Positions 37,571-49,530 of a stretch of 64,000 nt of DNA are shown here, in pieces. A program made the position numbers and the translations under genes. The notes beneath the pieces were generated by a model. That model saw only the letters and a program-made list of their open reading frames with translations. It had not been told where the DNA came from and searched no databases. Source of the stretch: Lepeophtheirus salmonis (Eukaryota > Arthropoda > Copepoda > Siphonostomatoida > Caligidae); assembly GCF_016086655.4 (NCBI RefSeq), contig NC_052135.2, forward strand, positions 21,604,363 to 21,668,362, in the 5' to 3' direction. Each line of letters opens with the position of its first letter. Positions within the stretch are counted from its first letter, which is position 1.

Positions 37571-38864
37571 TTTCTTTTTTAAGGATATCCTCAGATTATA
37601 GTGGTATGTAGTGTTGGATTCGAGTTATAAATATTGAATCCTAGCAATTAAATATTGAGCCAAGTCGAATGAGAGTTTGTGACCATATCTCAATAAAAAC
37701 ATGATAATGACCTTTATAACTCCAAATTTATGGTTTATAGCTTACAGAGTTTCCCTTTTTTTTATTATTAAATTATATTTTACGCCTTGAAGATCTAAAT
37801 AAAAGGTTAAATATAGTTAATAGATACATTTGAAAGTTATTTAAGATATGTTGCTTGAAAAAGTATTTCTGTAAATGTATTAGGTTATTGAGTCTTAACA
37901 ATATCATGTAATATCTTGCTCTCTGTAGAATACAGAAACATAAATTTTGGGCTTTAATTGATATTTTCATATTTGTCAAGGTAAAAGCAATCAGGAACAT
38001 AACATTTCAATCTAATGTGTCAAAAACTTGTTGATTAGTGTAATTGAATGCCTAATAGGGCATGATCAAGTTTTAAAAAATACATCAATATTTGCAAGGC
38101 AGCACAGATCTACATATAATGCTTTTGTAATAAACAAATAAGTACCCAAACTACAAATAAGCAATAATAAATGCAAGGTGGCACCACTGTCCTCGAATAT
38201 GTAAACAAACTGCTAATAAGCAAGCAATGCTTATGATCCATTCTTTAAAATAGATTATATCAATTCAATTCCCCACTTGTGGAAAAGATCCTCCTACTCG
38301 ACACCAAGTTGCTGGAATTGATACGTATTTCCTGACTTACACAAACAAGTTTGAAAATGCATTTTTTCCTTCACAGTTCTACCACTTGAATGAGTATTCT
38401 GATCGTTCCATGCAGAGAAATTTTAGAAAGAACAGGAGATGATATCAATCTACACTCAAATATTTTGAGTTAAGTCAAGTTTTCAAAGACGAGTACATGA
38501 AGGTGTCGAGTTGAGGTAAATCCAGTTTTTTTCGAGTTTGTTTAATAATACACAAACATCTACAATGATCTTTGCACTCATAACTCATTTTATAATGAGT
38601 CGTTTATTCAAAGCCTTCTAATTATATACATTCCCTTCTATCTTAATGTTGCTGTTAGTTTTATATTAAGACACCCTTTTAATGAGTAAAATATTATACA
38701 ATTATAATCTTCTTAGACAAAGGAGAGAATTCATTAACTTAATCTCCTTATCAGAATCTGAACTTAATTAGTCTAGTATGTTCATGCATAGATATACATA
38801 TAAAATACGTACCCTACAATTGATGTACTTTGCTTTAAGCAACATTGTATATTTATAATTTCGT

Positions 38865-39268
38865 TATATGTTGTGTGTCAACATAAAAACAATATTGAAC
38901 AAAAATCAGGATAAAGAGAAATTGTTTTGTCTTCATATAAACTCACAACCACTAATTTTATTGACATATTTAAGTCAATTATAGGATTGGTGTTCAAATT
39001 TGTATGAAAAGCCATAATACCCAAGACCTTTATTAAATTTAAGGGATCTATATGGATCCCAATATGGGCCCTTTCAAATGAAATCTACTAATTTCTCATT
39101 TTTTATTGGATACTTTAATTGTAATTTGCGGCACATCCAAAGGGTTAATAAGAGCAATTTGCACAAAGAAATGTACGAGGAAATGTGGAAGAATACAAAT
39201 TTAATCCACACTCAATTTGGAAAACAAAAACCATTCTAGCTTTCTTTTATGTTGACGGACCACATATA
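38865..39268 (+). repeat. Family C MITE with terminal inverted repeats
   Basis: The left end reads ATGTTGTGTGTCAACATAAA and the right end TTTTATGTTGACGGACCACA before TATA; they pair as inverted repeats. The interior has CAATTATAGGATTGGTG, AGATACTC-like sequence and CACACTCAATTTGG, shared in order with the copies at 42.1 and 46.5 kb. No coding capacity, length about 404 bp. Confidence 0.75.
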
Positions 39269-41561
39269 TATGTGTACGTACATACATATACATATTTACA
39301 TCCCTGTTGAGATTCCTTTTTCCAGATGATCGCCTTTTATGTGAGTCACGTTCAGTTTGAAAAAAATTAGATTTATAAACTTCAAAGCGAAGAAAAAGGG
39401 ACTTTTTATTCAGGTCATTAAGGAGGAAAGCAAAACATGGCCCAAAAACACATTTATAGTATGTAAGTAGAATTATAGTAAAAAAACCTCATTTCCTCAA
39501 AAACAAAGGGAACGACCAGGGATGACGCTGAAAGAGTTATTTCTTCAACAGTAAATACCAGTTCATAATTGAGATAAAAGGAGCATGACTTGCTTTTTTT
39601 AAAATAAATAAATAGTTCAAGTCAAAATAAAAAAAAATATTTTATTCTGATTTTAAATAATTTTTTATTTCGATTTGTGTGGTATTTTTACCCTTTTTAT
39701 AGGTCTGAGACAACTTTTGAGAAATAACAAACAGACAAATAATAACACACAAAAAATTAATATATTCTTATTTCAAATACATTATTATATTTATATGCAT
39801 TTATCCAATCTTAAGAAAATGCAATTTAAAGATTAAAATATCACCATATTTTAAAACTTTTGTTTACTTAAGGCCTTTAATTATTTTTCCGCCAAAAGAT
39901 CATTTGAAGCGTAAAGTCATTCCTTAAAACATTGGTACAAAAAATGTGACTTTTCTAAATCATAAAACATGTCCAAATCAGATATAATTTCCCTCATATT
40001 GAACAAATATTGTTATATGTGATCATTATTAATCTTCTTTGGGAGATCTCATTATACATAGGTACATCCAATATTTATCTACGAAATAAACTTTTGACTT
40101 TGAACTCACAAATAATAAATTTTATCATTCAGGGAGTTGTAATAAATTACTCCAAGACTTTCAATAACTTTGACGAATAAATGTAAACAATGATCGACAT
40201 GCTCTATTGATACGCTCAAGTATCTTATCATAATATGATAAAAATAAGGCATTATATATGTACTGAAAGACGGTTTTCAAGAATAGAACATGATAGTTTC
40301 ATATTAAGAACCACGACGAACTTTGTTGTCCACTCGCAACCACGACTTGACAAAAATTTATGGTAGCTAATGTTGTATTGATCCATAATTAGGACTGAAG
40401 ACTGCCGTCCCATCCAATTTCTTCTCAGTGCAGTCCAGTTCAGTTTGCCATATCTGTCCAACAACTAATAAAGTTATGTCATTCAACTGTATTTATTCTC
40501 TTTTTAATGAGTTCTAGTTCTGACCGTTCAAAGAAACGGTCCTAAGAATGGAATAGACTAAATAAATAATGGTACTAATGGTAGCTATATGAAATTTTGG
40601 TGTACTAAGATACTTTCGGACTTTGACCTTTTATATTTTTAAATTTTGAATATGGAAATTTAACTACTTTAAATAAGAAAAAGGATGACAAAAACAGCTG
40701 AAGAGAAAATGCATTGTATTTATTTAGTCTTGAATACAACCAATATACTTAGGATATCTATAATTGCAGCACAGTTTTGAAAAAAATATTCATTAAACAT
40801 GAGGACAACCATGGATCTGTACCTCCCTTCACAAACTACTGTTTTCAAAAATGATCCCAAAACGTATTAAACAATTCAAATTATTAAATATGACTACAAA
40901 AAATTTCCTAACTAACTAAAAAAAAGATTAAATAAACATTTTGAATTTTTAAAACCAAAAATCCTAGTGAATCCACACGGTAATATATAACCTGCATTCG
41001 CAACTGCTCGTACCAAAAATGCTTCTGCCATGGTGAAAGTTTTAAAAACATACTAGCTTGAAAAGAATTATGTTTGAGTGTGTTCTAATGAACATAGTTA
41101 CAACACAAGTAATAACTACTTGCTGCAGAATATGTCTGAGTACATGCTTGAGCAAGAAAAAATCGGATGGTGCAAAAGTGATTCCACAGCCATCTAGGTG
41201 GAATAAACTATTTTAGGGATCCTTAAAAGATTCATGACTCCGTCACTTTGTCTATACATATTGTTCACATGATTAATACAAATAAAATTATTTTTGGAAG
41301 GCTAGCATTTGTATATATGTTATATATTATACGAATACTAATAACTATTAAATATATTGATTGGATCTTCATGCTAAAATTGGTTCATTGACTTTTCATT
41401 TCTTAGAATAAATAAAATTCTCTTTGCCAGATTATTATCGAAAATATACTTTTAAATTTCTTTTTTATTATTTGGGCCTCTATTTATTTATTTTTCATGA
41501 GCTATGTTTTAATATAGGATCTTATCATTTTTTACTATATTTCTATGTTTTCTATATATAG

Positions 41562-41678
41562 GTCGGTGTGAGAATGGGCACCCATGTGATCAAAACTGTT
41601 TTAATATCCATAATGGAATGTACGAATGTGATTGCAATGAGGGCTATGTTTTGTTAGCGAATGGATACAACTGTAGAC
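41562..41678 (+). CDS. EGF-like domain exon of EGF/LamG matrix gene
   Basis: A 117-nt exon between TATATATAG and GTAAGT, symmetric in phase 1. It encodes one complete six-cysteine EGF-like module: CENGHPCDQNC, then YECDCNEGY, and NGYNC, with the spacing C-x5-C-x3-C-x9-C-x1-C-x12-C. The Gly and aromatic residues between Cys5 and Cys6 are as expected. It lacks a clear calcium-binding Asp-x-Asp-Glu start unless the upstream exon supplies it. Modules of this kind act in the extracellular space as rigid spacers and protein-binding units. The next exon in phase is 8.8 kb downstream, and no stop occurs across the junction. Confidence 0.85.
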
Positions 41679-42100
41679 GTAAGTTTTATAAATATTGAAA
41701 AATGTGGGATTGGGTTTTGTGTTAAAAAGCTTAAGAAAATAAATTCCCCCACCCCAATTTTATCACACAACTTCTATAAGGATTAAAGAGAAACACTTTG
41801 ACTCAGAAAAATAACTTATTCTCCGTCGTTTTTTCATTTTCTATATAAATGTTAATAAATGAATTAAATTAAAAAAAGAAAAAGGAACGACCATATGGTT
41901 CCAGAACAAAAATCTTTTGAATTAACAATGGGTTTTCTAAAGATGAACTATTATTATATAATTCATTTTTTCCCTCATTTTATAAAAAAGAAATTATAAT
42001 TGGATTTAGTATGAGTTAAATTCACTTATATGTACGAGTATACCCCTGCTCTTCCTTTTTTATGAATAACAGCTTCAAATTTTATATAATTAACAAAAAA

Positions 42101-42508
42101 TATATTGTGTCAACATAAACACAAATTTGCACAAAAATATGTAATATTTTTTTCATGCATACCTACATTCAACCCAATATTTCATAGGCATATTCAAGAC
42201 AATTATAGTCTTATTATTCACATTTATGGGATAAGTTAAGATAACCAAGAACATTATCTATAGGTTATAATCTTTATTTGATTGATGAGGGTGATGTGAT
42301 ATGGCCTTTCAAGTAAAACCTATCTATTTTTCATTCTTTTATTGGGATGATCAATTTTGGTAACCTAAATTGCAATTTGTGGCACACCCAAAGTGGTAAT
42401 AATTATAGTTTTTTGATAGAAATTGAGGATAATTTGCCAAAAAATACAAAGATAGTCCACACTCAATTTTGAGAAAAACGATTCTAGCTTACTTTTGTAG
42501 TGATATAA
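42101..42508 (+). repeat. Family C MITE
   Basis: The left end is TATTGTGTCAACATAAACAC. The right end, ATTCTAGCTTACTTTTGTAG, has lost the GTTGAC motif. Interior CACACTCAATTTTGAG and GGCACACCCAAAG match the copy at 38.87 kb. Confidence 0.65.
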
Positions 42509-42579
42509 AAATTATTATTTTTTTACAATGTAAATAAATAAATGATTCACAGCGTTAGAAGGAATGACTTCTCTTGTTT

Positions 42580-42690
42580 TTTGGAATGTGGCCTCCAACC
42601 AGACTCCGCGACAGATAGATTACATAAATAATAAATACATCTCAAAAATGCTACAGGGTTCCGCAGTGAAAAAAAGGTTGGGAATCATTG
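42580..42690 (-). repeat. hAT-like element end
   Basis: On the minus strand it reads CAATGATTCCCAACCTTTTT then CACTGCGGAACCCTG, the well-known opening of many hAT non-autonomous elements (CAGTGGTTCCCAACC...GCGGAACCC). The other end was not located. Confidence 0.45.
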
Positions 42691-44309
42691 CCTTAGGAAG
42701 TAAACCTTTAATGTCTTACCAACTCCAATTCATATGACTAGGAAAATGTAAGCTGTTTCACAGTTAATTTATTCTTGAATAGAATAACATGAAAATTTTA
42801 AGTAAAACTTCAACAACGCTTTCTTTTAAAATTAATAGGTTTAGTGATTTTTTGGGGGAGAAAAATGTCATAATAAATTAAATTTTGGAAGTGCGAAAAT
42901 TAATAGCATGGCATCCTGTAAAAAAGAAAGGTTTTATATCACAGAACCATTTTATTTTGACAGAAGTTGTTGAGTTTGTTGAGATTTGGAAACTTTAAAA
43001 TCCAAAGTTCTTAGAAATAAATTGGATGTACACCCATAGATTTATACAAATTTTGACTGGCTAATATGCTAAAAAACAACAACAGAAAATCAATATGTTT
43101 TATAGTGACATATTGTATTACGTGTACATACATAATAGATGTGGTGATCCACATTTTGTTATAACAAGTTTTTATAATGTTTTAGAACATTTTCTTCAAA
43201 ATTTGAAAAAAAAAAAACATTTCAAAAAGATTTAAAAATGTTGTTAAAATTAAACTTTTTAGTTCGGGGCTTTTAATATTCTTTTCATTTCGTTAGTGAG
43301 TAGACAAACTGGCGTAAATACAAAAGCATTAGATTTTAAATTTTAGCAAACAACACATATTTAAGATATTTATAATTTTCAAAAAAAATAAAAAAAATTT
43401 CTTTGTAAAAGTGGTTTCATTAACGAATGAATGAAAGGAACTGGCCCACTACTAACTGATTTTGGGACTTTTATAAAAATATCATTTTCAATGGTAAAAT
43501 AATTGAATAAAATCCAATTCTAGGTTTTGATACAGTTATTATGATCTCATAATGTAAGAAACACATTAAAAAAAAGCTTTTGCTGAACTTAGTCCTTCAA
43601 TCAAAATATAATTAATAAAAAAACAGAGTGTTATTTTTTCTGAGTAAAAAATAAATATAAAAATAATAAACATATCAGCTACTCTAAGTAGTAAATATCA
43701 TGTTTATTTGTAGAAAATACTTAGAAAAAACCATCAAATATCGTTTTGGTGGCAATATTTTTAGTGATAAACTACAAACAAAACATATTTGAGTCATCAA
43801 ATAAAATGAAAATGACATTTGAACCGAAAATTTTGGTCAGTTGAATAATAAAATTTAACTGTAACTTGGGATTGCATGTAAAATAAGTTATACATTAAAT
43901 GAATATCATCTAATTAAATAGTTTCTTAACTCGAGTTTTCAAGTTTATTACTTAAAACGGACTTTTTATTGTTCAACATACTATTGAATCGGTTATTATT
44001 ATTTATTTATTTTTGAAAATAATGACTTTTTTCTAGATAAAAGTATCTAATAATATTACCAGAAGATATTTATGCCTTTCCTCTTAAAAATATGTATAAA
44101 ATATGTTAATTAATTACTAGGCTTTTAAAGCTACATAGTTGAAGAGAATTAGACTACTCAAGAAATCATGAGTACACTTCCGCTCAGTTACTAATTTTGT
44201 GAGCCCCTTTTTCGCTTCCGCTCATTTTTTATAGCTATTAGCTCGATCTCACTCAATTAAAAATAAGCAGTTCTAAATTTTTCGAATCTGAATTAATGAA
44301 CAGAGATTG

Positions 44310-45116
44310 TCAAATTTAAATATTGACGAGTTTTTTTCCTTTGACTCTAGATAACCCTACACAAAGTAGTCGAGGGGGTTAAGATCTGGACTGAACATAG
44401 ATTTGTCCCAAAAAGGAATATTTGCTTTAAGACATTTTAGCATTGAACATTTGTATGTATTGGAGCTCCATCTAGCTGAAAGGGCACCTTAATCGTTTTA
44501 GATGAATTGAGTTTAAACCACAGAAGGACCACATTTCTTCTCATCTGAAGTGACAATATTTCCTCTCCACTTGCAAAGTTCGAATAACGTTTTACTTCTT
44601 TGTATCAAATTCATCCGTGCATCTTCTGCGACATTCTTACCGTTACAAAACATCAGAGAAACTATCTACAGGTCCTTATGGATGATTTGATTAATCGAAG
44701 TCCTTGAGACGTTGATCTCCTTAGGCATTTTTGGAATTGATCTGTTAGGGTATCCGTATATTTTTGTTTAACTTTCTGTACATTATTCGGGTTCCAAGTG
44801 CACCTTGGTTGTCCACTTCTTGGTTTATCATCAACATTTCCAGTCTCTTGAATCGTTTTAACGTTATATTTAACAGAACGGAGACTGATTGAAGGTCTCA
44901 AAATCTGATAAATTTGAATTTTCCAGCACGATGAAGACTCTCTACTTCTTTTTTTAGATGATGTATCTTGACTAATAAAAATATCTTTAATGTTCCTCTT
45001 TTTATATCGGAAGGGAGGGATGGCACTCAGACTGTATAACAACCAATCAGATTGACTTTACAGTCCAAAATTTTCACAACAAAATTTAGAGGTTTAACAA
45101 ATTTTGGAGACCCTTG
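44310..45116 (-). mobile_element. Tc1/mariner-type transposon, copy 2, truncated
   Basis: The sequence is colinear with copy 1 at 15.4-16.58 kb. It begins within the transposase C-terminal region at 44310 (shared AAATTTAAATATTGACGAG), has the same AAAGTAGTCGAGGGGGTTAA block, and ends with the decayed inverted end ACCCTTGTATA. It lacks the solo LTR present in copy 1 and lacks about 70 bp between GGACCAC and ATTTCTTCTC (near 44530). The 3' end including the C-terminal transposase codons and the second inverted end is missing. Confidence 0.8.
44662..45042 (-). pseudogene. Tc1/mariner transposase N-terminal pseudogene, copy 2
   Basis: The minus-strand frame of 126 codons includes YKKRNIKDIFISQDTSSKKR, LRSVKYNVKTIQETG and DDKPRSGQPRCTWNP. 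That is the helix-turn-helix and linker region also seen at 16154-16363. The frame then shifts, so ALPKM-type downstream wording is lost. The catalytic part, if any, lies in shifted frames between 44310 and 44660, with the stretch carrying the second catalytic Asp partly deleted. Confidence 0.75.
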
Positions 45117-45509
45117 TATATTATTTATTCCAAAAAATGAAGAAAAATAAAGTACAAGAATGAATAAAACTTACAGATTTATAATTATATTTAAAATAAA
45201 ATAAATCCATAAAATGAATAATCCAATGTTTTAACTATTAAATATTTGACTCAAAAGTATTTTTTTTTTTTATTTTCATCTTTTAAAATCTTACAACTAT
45301 CCATAAATAATTGAGCACCTTTAGAAAATACTCTCTAAACGATAGTTGAGAACAGCAGTGTATCAATCAGAAGGTAATATTATTGCTTGATTAGATCTAA
45401 AGGCAATTCTACCAAATATTCAAAATACTATTAATAACAATTATTAATAGGATAGAATTCACATTACTAAATACAAATCCAAATCAGATAATATTAAGTG
45501 CTAATGGGT

Positions 45510-45680
45510 AATGGTTCCCGAACAGTGTGCCTTGAGGCAATTTCAAGTGTGCCGTACGTTTTGTGACGAACATACATTATTTGCAATACCTTATAATCAT
45601 CCAAATAATTGGTTTAATTAAAATTGTTGTGCCAATAAATTTTTATTTGGATTTTGGGCACAAAAAGATTGGGGAACGCT
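45510..45680. repeat. Short hAT-like MITE
   Basis: Left end ATGGTTCCCGAACAGTGTGC and right end GGGCACAAAAAGATTGGGG then AACGCT pair as imperfect inverted repeats of about 22 bases. The interior is AT-rich with GTGTGCCG. The terminal GGTTCCC wording is typical of hAT-type non-autonomous elements. An 8-bp duplication is not obvious. Confidence 0.5.
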
Positions 45681-46039
45681 CTCTGAGGATACATGTAACT
45701 ACAAGGTTTCGTGCACTATCATCCAGTTAAGCATGATATTTAGTTTGAGCTTGAGCACAAAGTTCTCAAGTTTTATTACTTTCGTAATATTTTGAGATCT
45801 TGTGTCCTTTTAATACATAAAAATATAAGAAAATCGTGTTTCAATTGGGAAAATTTGATAAAAAAACAGAAAGATTTATCTTGCTTCATTTGTGTCAGAG
45901 CTGTTGGTGTCTCGTAGGGAACTTATGCCCGAGTCTTCTTAGTGTGGCCAGTTACATGAGAAACAAAGTCGTACACCGAAGACAGCAGAGAGCCGCAGAT
46001 GCAGAATGGAAAAAGTAATGCACTACAAGTTGATATAAA

Positions 46040-46156
46040 TGAGCGGAAATTTGAGGGATTTTATCGCTCTTCTAAAATAACAAGAGCGCTCCCCCTCTTG
46101 TTCAAGAATTTGGAGCGGCGCTCGGAGTGGCCCTCAATTAAGAGCCACAGCACTAA
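46040..46156. repeat. GAGCG-rich repeat fragment
   Basis: A GC-rich block with AACAAGAGCGCTCCCCCTC, GGAGCGGCGCTCGGAGTG and the terminus AGAGCCACAGCACTAA. Similar TTCCGCTCA motifs occur near 44180-44220. Probably a non-autonomous element; family not named. Confidence 0.35.
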
Positions 46157-46548
46157 CTTTGCATAGTGCTAATAAAGTAAAATTCTTCAATTTAGTGAAA
46201 AGATTACTTGTGTTCGCACCTTTATTGTCCCTCCCACTTATATCCCACTATTAATATACTTAGGCTTTGTCACAACATTGTTTGTAGTTGTTAATTTTAA
46301 TATTGTCACAATAGCAAATAAACTAATGAAAGATAATCCGTTGAGAAATCTGTTCGTGTTGCTCCTTCCTTTCTTTTATTTTTTCAAGGAAAAATATATA
46401 ACGCCAACACAATAAGTGTTCCTTTTAAAGGATTTTCTTGATGAAGGGAAGAAAATAAAATATGGAAAAATGATTTCAAACAAAGAGTAAGAAGAACAAA
46501 GAAGAATGGAAGAGATTTTTACGGTCAATCTCCTATTTATAAATTGAG

Positions 46549-47000
46549 GTGCGTCAACATAAAAAGAATCTTAATAAAAATCAAGAAAAAAAGGAAATCT
46601 GAATATTTAAATGTGAGTCAATTGTAGGCTTTGCATTCAAATTTGTGGAATGGGTTAAGATACTCAAGAATTTAAATATATTTATATATATGTATATAAT
46701 TTAATATATATACATTTAACACAATATTTGACTGACATATTTGAGTCATTTATAGAATTTATACAAATTTGTAGGATTTGACTAAATTTTTTACATATTT
46801 TGTCCCTGATATGGCCTTTTTTAAATAAAATATATCATATTTATAATTTTGTATTGTAAATATCAATTTGTACTACTTATAGTGCAATGCGTGACGCAGC
46901 CAAAGGTTTAATGAAAATAATTCGTCCAAGAATACAAATGTAATTCATTCTCAATTTTAAAATAAATAAAAATATTCTAGCTTCCTTTGTGTTGACGGGA
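46549..47000 (+). repeat. Family C MITE
   Basis: Left end GTGCGTCAACATAAAAAG and right end CTTCCTTTGTGTTGACGGGA pair as inverted repeats. The interior contains GTTAAGATACTCAAGAATTT and TTGACTGACATATTTGAGTC, in the order seen in the other two copies. About 450 bp. Confidence 0.7.
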
Positions 47001-47103
47001 AATATATGTATTTTTAATTTAAATCATACTTTTTTTTTTTCTTTTTTTTTTGTATGAATGTAGAACCTAATTTTCCCGTCAACACAAAGGAAGCTAGAAT
47101 ATT
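46971..47103. repeat. Perfect 32-bp inverted repeat
   Basis: Bases 46971-47002 (AATATTCTAGCTTCCTTTG, continuing to the family C end) are exactly repeated in reverse complement at 47072-47103, with a T-rich spacer of 69 bases. The right arm is a second, inverted end of family C, so the two ends face each other as if from a second truncated insertion or a local inversion. Confidence 0.85.
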
Positions 47104-49276
47104 TGTTGAGAAAGGTCTACAAATATACATAAAAGTGTGTATGACATTTTATATCTCTACTAGTCCTCCCTCCACTGTCCAGTCTGCCCATCTTTTGAAC
47201 CCTACCTCGATTCACTCTTCACCAAAGCTACAAAACCCATACGATGACGTATTCAATTTTTATCCAAGATAATACTTTTTTATCCATTAGAGGGCGTACA
47301 ATGAATTATTCTATAAATAATCTCCATGAATTTACCCTTTTAATTGAATTCACAAGATGAATTCTTCAAAGGAGAGGGGGAACATACTTAAGTTTTTACA
47401 TTCAAAATTCAATATGTAAAATACAGTACAACAGCTTTTGGTACTTTTCTTCTCATATTATGGGGTTTTTAATACATATTTATAACAAATCTTTTTTATC
47501 ATATTTTTCCGACCTCTAGTGGTGAGTAACGTCCCTGATAAAGTGACCATTATAATAAAACTTTATATAATATAATAATACAAGTTAAACTTCAATATTT
47601 AATAACCCTTTCATTAGATGAATTACATAAAGAAAGTTTATACTTGAACTGTAAATCCTAAGCACTTTTCATCTTGCTATTTTGGTTTTGTTTAGAACAT
47701 GAAGAATGTTTAATATTTCAATTTCTAAAGTACATCTCATAATTCTTTCATTCTTGAAAAGAGAGCATCTATGTGTAATTTTTATTATAATTATTTTATA
47801 TAATGCAATCAGAAGAAAGGTTGGAACTGAAATTAAATTGTTGTTCAATTATTGTAGACAATAATGCCTAATACACAGAATACGAATACTTCGATGAAAT
47901 AATGAATACATTTGTTATAACTATGGATGCCATTTTTGTACAGAATCAAACAAAGCGTATGGTATTACTGAATAAAAACACTTGTTATTAGCTGTTTATG
48001 GTATAATCTTAGTGCGAGAACATGAATTACTGCTATAAAAAGGAGCAATTTCCACATTTAAAATAGCATTAGTGCTGTTAAATATTAAAATTATATTTAA
48101 AATAATATATGTTTGTTTTATAATGTATTTTTAAAACAATTTACCATAAAGATAGGCTGGAACCTTACTTCTGAGGGAGAAGTGAGCATAACAAATATCC
48201 ATTAAATAATTAATTAAGAAGAAGAAAGGTACAGAAAACAACCGTTTTTCTTTTTCAATTTCTAAACTTAGTTTTTTCCTTATAAAAATATCAATCCCAG
48301 TTATGACTTATGTATTTCTTGAAAGAGTGCAGCCAAAGTTTGCCCCCCGGTCATTACATTAGGTATAAAACCTTTCCATAAAATTTCTATAAAAATTACT
48401 AAGTTATTTTCAAAACAGCAATCTTGCTAAAATTACTAAACCAATATCAAATAACTTCATAACCAAAATATTTTTTATTCAAACAAATGATTTCAAGGAT
48501 ACATGAGAAATCCAATCATTTGTAAAATATGAGATTGTTTCGGAATATGTTTTAATGATATCGAATCGGCAAATATTTTGATATCTCCCCATGTGTAGTG
48601 TTTATATAGTAAAGCAGATGATTTGTAAGGCATTGAGTATCGAATAAAGCGTACAATTTACAACTCTGCCTATATGCATGATGAAATAATCAGATCCGAG
48701 ATTACATGAGAAAATTTTTTTTTTTGTTAATTTCTCGTGGGTAAAAACAACCGATAAGTCTGGGAAGAGAAACTCTAATTGGTATATCAGGCATGTTTGT
48801 GTTTTTACATTAATAGTGCTTAAAAAATATATTATCAATCAATTTCTATGTATTGTACATGATACACGGAATAAACTCAAAAATATATTTTTAAGTTTTA
48901 AAAAAAAAAAAAACTTTATTTGTCTTTCAATTATTTTTTCCATATTATTTTGTACAGTTATGCTTACTTGGATATTTTGAGTTTATGCTTCTTTTTACCA
49001 TTAATGAGAAACCCTTGCACAAAAACAAGAAAATAAAAATAGGAAATATATATATTTTTATAATTATCCAAAAAGACCATAAAGATAATTTATTTATTTT
49101 AATATACTTCTACATTGGTAAATCTTAGTACATATATTTTCTTCATAAGAAATATCTATCAGAGCAGAGGATGTCATTTTTTGTTTTTTGTAAATACAAT
49201 TTTTTTTGTATATAAGACGAAGTATATGTATCTCGAAGATTTCAAAACTATTTTTAAAATTAAAATGAAACACTAT

Positions 49277-49530
49277 TTAGCTACAGGTCTTGAAGGTGTT
49301 GACTATGCTTTCGGTCGTTGTATCCACCATCAGTAGGGATTCATCCCAACTTGTAATTAACCTGTCTAGAAAGGTGAAAATAAATTTATAACCTTTCGTG
49401 AGAGGAAGTAGTCCCACCAACTCATCGTGGATCAACCTATATCTGGCAGGATTCTTATCGAATGGTGTTGCTCCTGTAGGTTTAGGATAAATACTAAAAG
49501 TGTTAATTTCTTGATGCATTTAAGTTTAAA
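49277..49530 (-). pseudogene. Ty3/Gypsy-type integrase fragment
   Basis: On the minus strand, the peptide has IHDELVGLLPLTKGYKFIFT then FLDRLITSW and MVDTTTESIVNTF. This matches the start of the retroviral-type integrase core: DLVGPLP...GY.YI.T..DR..RW....PM.D.TA. The first catalytic Asp sits at the Asp before ELVG or is displaced; WPEA wording is degraded to SWDES. The fragment is bounded by stops and no LTRs are visible nearby, so it is a relic of an LTR retrotransposon polyprotein. Confidence 0.65.

Larger units (their letters stand above)
18355..41561. other. Long repeat-filled stretch (intron if 18280 exon is real)
   Basis: No further exon that joins the EGF/LamG frame was found. The region holds transposon remnants (mariner fragments near 23.3 and 24.6 kb, LINE tail at 25.7-26.8 kb), many family A and B copies, a family C copy at 38.87-39.27 kb, a 229-bp terminal-inverted-repeat element at 35771-35999 and a perfect palindrome at 28978-29015. 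Weak open segments near 31487 and 36494 are discussed elsewhere. The rest is AT-rich sequence with runs of A, T, TA and a few G tracts (near 22197, 25531, 30507). Confidence 0.6.

Noticed and set aside
47054..47272. 72-codon frame with Ser/Pro-rich end near 47.2 kb
   Set aside because: Starts in the inverted family C end and has no splice sites that fit the surrounding gene; treated as chance.
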